Part shown: positions 61,117 to 64,000 of the stretch, one piece after another
Layout of the letters: each line of letters opens with the position of its first letter
How positions within the stretch are numbered: position 1 is the first letter of the stretch
Assembly (NCBI RefSeq): GCF_000816245.1
Contig: NZ_CP007769.1
Coordinates: 466,464 to 530,463 of the forward strand
From: Campylobacter sp. RM16704
Lineage (GTDB): Bacteria > Campylobacterota > Campylobacteria > Campylobacterales > Campylobacteraceae
Direction of reading: 5' to 3'
Length of the DNA stretch: 64,000 nucleotides
Translations under genes and position numbers: made by a program
The notes under the pieces: generated by a model
The model's input: the letters and a program-made list of their open reading frames with translations, nothing else
Database searches by the model: none
What the model was told of the DNA's origin: nothing

Positions 61117-61623
61117 TTATTGAATAATATCATAATGACTTGGAATTTTTGGAATAAAAATTTCATTATTTATATTTTGATTAAATTTTTGATTATAGAA
61201 GTAAATAACAATAGAATTTTCCAATTCATCTTTATAAGAGATGTTTTCTAGTTTATCATTTTCGATTTTTATATTGTAAATAATGTTTTCATATCTTGCT
61301 TCATAATTTTCTTGTGATGTTTTTTTAGCTTGTTTAAAAATTTCTTGGAGATTTGGTAAATTTTGTAATTGGGTATAAATAGCCTGTTCTAGTTCATGTT
61401 CTATAATTACTATTTCTTTGTTATTGATATAAATTTGTTTATTGTTTGGTTTAATATAATTCCAAAAAGCTTTATTTTTAGTAATAATAAAATTTCCTTT
61501 ATAGCTCAGTGAAAGACTATTATTGCTTACTTTTTGCTCGAAATCACTACTAAAATTTTCAAAATTTATATTAAAAGCAAAAATATTTATACTAAATAAA
61601 ATAAAAAAAATAAAATACTTCAT
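61117..61623 (-). CDS. lolA: Outer-membrane lipoprotein carrier LolA
   Basis: 168 residues. Signal peptide about 1-16 (FILFSINIFAFN). The body follows the LolA pattern: FSSDFEQKV near the start of the mature part, YKGNFIITKNKAFWNYIKPN in the first sheet, and the hydrophobic-cavity strands later. It shuttles lipoproteins across the periplasm; several lipoproteins are encoded in this window. It is divergent from secA with about 124 bases between them. Confidence 0.85.
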   Translation of the reverse strand: MKYFIFFILFSINIFAFNINFENFSSDFEQKVSNNSLSLSYKGNFIITKNKAFWNYIKPNNKQIYINNKEIVIIEHELEQAIYTQLQNLPNLQEIFKQAKKTSQENYEARYENIIYNIKIENDKLENISYKDELENSIVIYFYNQKFNQNINNEIFIPKIPSHYDIIQ

Positions 61624-61747
61624 AAATATCCTTTTTTTGTATATTGTTTAAAATTATATAAAAGTTAATCAAATAAAACTTTTTATATAGTTCTAATTAA
61701 AATGAAGATATAATATAACATATATTTTTAAAAATAAAGGCAAAGAA

Positions 61748-64000
61748 ATGTTTTCTAGTGTATTTAAAGCAATATTTGGCACAAAAAATGATAGAGAAAT
61801 AAAAAAATATTCAAAAAGAGTTGCACAAATTAATGCTTTAGAATCAAAATATCAAAATTTTAATGATGAAGAATTAAAACGAGCGTTTATAGATTTTAAG
61901 GAATTAATTCAAAAAGAAGAGAAAACTTTAGATCAAATTTTAAATGATGTTTTTGCTATAGTTAGAGAAGTTGGAAAAAGAACTTTAAATATGCGTCACT
62001 TTGATGTGCAACTAATCGGTGGTATGGTTTTACATGAAGGTAAAATAGCTGAAATGAAAACTGGTGAGGGTAAAACTTTGGTAGCCACTTTACCAGTTGT
62101 TTTAAATGCTATGAGTGGCAAAGGTGTGCATGTAGTAACTGTAAATGACTATTTAGCAAAAAGAGATGCAGAGCAAATGAGTGCTATATATAATTTTTTA
62201 GGTTTTAGTGTAGGCGTAATACTTTCAGAGCAAAATAGTGATGAGGCACATAAAAAAGCCTACGAATGTGATATAACCTATGGAACAAATAATGAATTTG
62301 GTTTTGATTATTTACGTGATAATATGAAATTTTCAAAATCTGAAAAAGTGCAAAGAGAGCATAATTTTGTTATTGTAGATGAAGTTGATAGTATTTTAAT
62401 AGATGAAGCAAGAACTCCACTTATTATAAGTGGACCTACAAATAGAACTTTAGATGGTTATATCAAAGCAAATGAAGTTGCTAAGCAAATGCAAAGAGGC
62501 GAAGCAGTATTGCCTCCACAAACCCCAAGCGGTGATTTTATAGTAGATGAAAAAAATAGAACTATTATGATTACAGAAGCTGGGATTTCAAAGGCTGAAA
62601 GATTATTTGGTGTAGAGAATTTATATAGTCTTGATAATGCAATTTTAGCTCATCAGCTTGATCAAGCTTTAAAAGCACATAATCTATTTGAAAAAGATGT
62701 GCATTATGTATTAAGAGATAAAGAAGTAGTAATAGTTGATGAATTTACTGGAAGGTTAAGCGAAGGTAGACGCTTTAGTGATGGTTTGCATCAAGCACTA
62801 GAAGCAAAAGAAGGAGTAAAAATTCAAGAAGAAAGCCAAACTTTGGCAGATATTACCTTTCAAAATTATTTTAGAATGTATAAAAAATTAGCAGGTATGA
62901 CAGGTACTGCACAAACTGAGGCAACGGAATTTTCCCAAATTTATAGTTTAGATGTTGTTTCCATTCCTACAAATATACCTATTGCAAGATTAGATAAAGA
63001 TGATTTGATTTATAAAACACAAAATGAAAAATTTAAAGCTGTTATTGAAGAAATAAAAAATGCAAATGCTAAAGGTCAGCCTGTTTTGGTAGGGACTGCA
63101 AGTATTGAAAGAAGTGAAGTTTTTCATAATATGCTAGTAAAAGAACGCATTCCTCATCATGTACTTAATGCTAAAAATCACGAGCAAGAAGCTTTAATTA
63201 TTCAAGATGCAGGTAAAAAAGGAGCCGTAACCATAGCTACTAATATGGCAGGACGCGGTGTGGATATAAAAATTGATGATGAAGTAAAAGCATTAGGCGG
63301 ACTTTATATTATAGGAACTGAACGTCATGAAAGTAGAAGAATAGACAATCAGCTTCGTGGACGTGCTGGGCGTCAAGGCGATCCTGGTGTAAGTAGATTT
63401 TATCTAAGTTTGGAAGATAATCTTTTAAGAATTTTTGGTGGCGATCGTATTAAAAATATTATGGAAAGATTAGGTATAGAAGAAGGTGAACATATAGAAA
63501 GTCGTATTGTTACAAGAGCAGTTGAGAATGCTCAAAAAAAAGTAGAAAGTTTGCATTTTGAAAGTAGAAAACATTTGCTTGAATATGATGATGTAGCAAA
63601 TGAACAAAGAAAAACTATCTATAATTATAGAAATGAACTACTAGATGAAGAATTTAACTTGCAAGATAAAATTCTTAAAAATATAACTGAGTATAGCAAT
63701 CATTTAATCGGTGAAATTTATTTAAATGCGGAGTTAGAAGATGAAGTAAAGCATTTTGATACCTTAAAGCAAAAAGTGAACTATGAATGCAACATAGAAT
63801 TAAATGAAGATGATTTTAAAGATTTAAGTACTACTGAAATAGAAAATAAACTGAGTGAAATTTTAGAAAAAAATTATAAAGAGAAAATGAGTATTATTGA
63901 AGACAAAGAAGCAAGAAGGATTGAGAGAATTTTATATCTTCAGATCTTAGATAATCTATGGAGAGAACATTTATATCAAATGGATATTTTAAAAACAGGT
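61748..64000 (+). CDS. secA: Preprotein translocase ATPase SecA (3' end cut off)
   Basis: The first 751 codons are present and the gene runs off the right edge. Walker [18 protein letters not shown] is near residue 98, [17 protein letters not shown] is the DEAD-like Walker B, and the second nucleotide-binding fold has [11 protein letters not shown] and [20 protein letters not shown]. It energises Sec-dependent export, including the signal-peptide proteins of the 39651-47141 locus. AAAG lies before the ATG. Confidence 0.97.
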   Translation, partial: MFSSVFKAIFGTKNDREIKKYSKRVAQINALESKYQNFNDEELKRAFIDFKELIQKEEKTLDQILNDVFAIVREVGKRTLNMRHFDVQLIGGMVLHEGKIAEMKTGEGKTLVATLPVVLNAMSGKGVHVVTVNDYLAKRDAEQMSAIYNFLGFSVGVILSEQNSDEAHKKAYECDITYGTNNEFGFDYLRDNMKFSKSEKVQREHNFVIVDEVDSILIDEARTPLIISGPTNRTLDGYIKANEVAKQMQRGEAVLPPQTPSGDFIVDEKNRTIMITEAGISKAERLFGVENLYSLDNAILAHQLDQALKAHNLFEKDVHYVLRDKEVVIVDEFTGRLSEGRRFSDGLHQALEAKEGVKIQEESQTLADITFQNYFRMYKKLAGMTGTAQTEATEFSQIYSLDVVSIPTNIPIARLDKDDLIYKTQNEKFKAVIEEIKNANAKGQPVLVGTASIERSEVFHNMLVKERIPHHVLNAKNHEQEALIIQDAGKKGAVTIATNMAGRGVDIKIDDEVKALGGLYIIGTERHESRRIDNQLRGRAGRQGDPGVSRFYLSLEDNLLRIFGGDRIKNIMERLGIEEGEHIESRIVTRAVENAQKKVESLHFESRKHLLEYDDVANEQRKTIYNYRNELLDEEFNLQDKILKNITEYSNHLIGEIYLNAELEDEVKHFDTLKQKVNYECNIELNEDDFKDLSTTEIENKLSEILEKNYKEKMSIIEDKEARRIERILYLQILDNLWREHLYQMDILKTG

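Overview
The window comes from a Campylobacter chromosome, most likely the thermotolerant C. jejuni/C. lari branch. The DNA is AT-rich. Several gene blocks match C. jejuni order as I remember it: dnaX-rho-ccoI-ccoS-cytochrome c553-ADP-heptose genes; pyk-mqo-coaX through lysS-glyA-aroE; dnaJ-racR-racS-recR; guaA through purD-pnp; helicase-lolA-secA. The 16S sequence also has the expected Campylobacter character. The species assignment is inference.

Bases 1-38715 are dense housekeeping DNA: dnaX (partial), rho, cbb3-oxidase assembly, the four ADP-heptose genes, pyk, mqo, coaX, a YfgM/BamB-like pair, gatC, cvpA, fur, lysS, glyA, aroE, dnaJ, racRS, recR, uvrC, an NhaD antiporter, guaA, a probable 6S RNA, purD, lptD and pnp. 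Genes are tightly packed, often with 4-base stop/start overlaps. The most unusual regulatory DNA is a pair of long hairpins that fill the gap in front of pnp.

Bases 38772-39463 hold eight tRNA genes. Seven are a perfect 267-bp tandem repeat of Lys-Val-Asp. The eighth is a Glu-like tRNA with an altered anticodon arm.

Bases 39596-47175 are a surface-protein locus placed between the tRNAs and an rRNA operon. It encodes a repetitive passenger-like protein with a G10 tract at its start and no visible beta-barrel, a two-partner-secretion exoprotein (TpsA) with GLUG-type repeats and a terminal cysteine pair, and its outer-membrane transporter (TpsB). I consider this the best candidate for a little-described system.

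Bases 47503-53077 are an rRNA operon (16S-Ala-Ile-23S-5S) with visible processing stems. It is followed by about 600 bp with a very strong G-over-C strand bias and no genes.

Bases 53766-56703 are a scar of a contractile-tailed (P2/Mu-like) prophage: a truncated helicase copy, a gpU fragment, a compact structured RNA, tail chaperone genes E/E' with a textbook -1 frameshift signal, a small membrane protein, the start of a tape-measure gene, and an intact repressor/Cro-like immunity region. An asparaginase and an anion-permease-like gene follow. Core DNA then resumes with the full-length helicase, a FliL-like exported protein, lolA and secA (partial).
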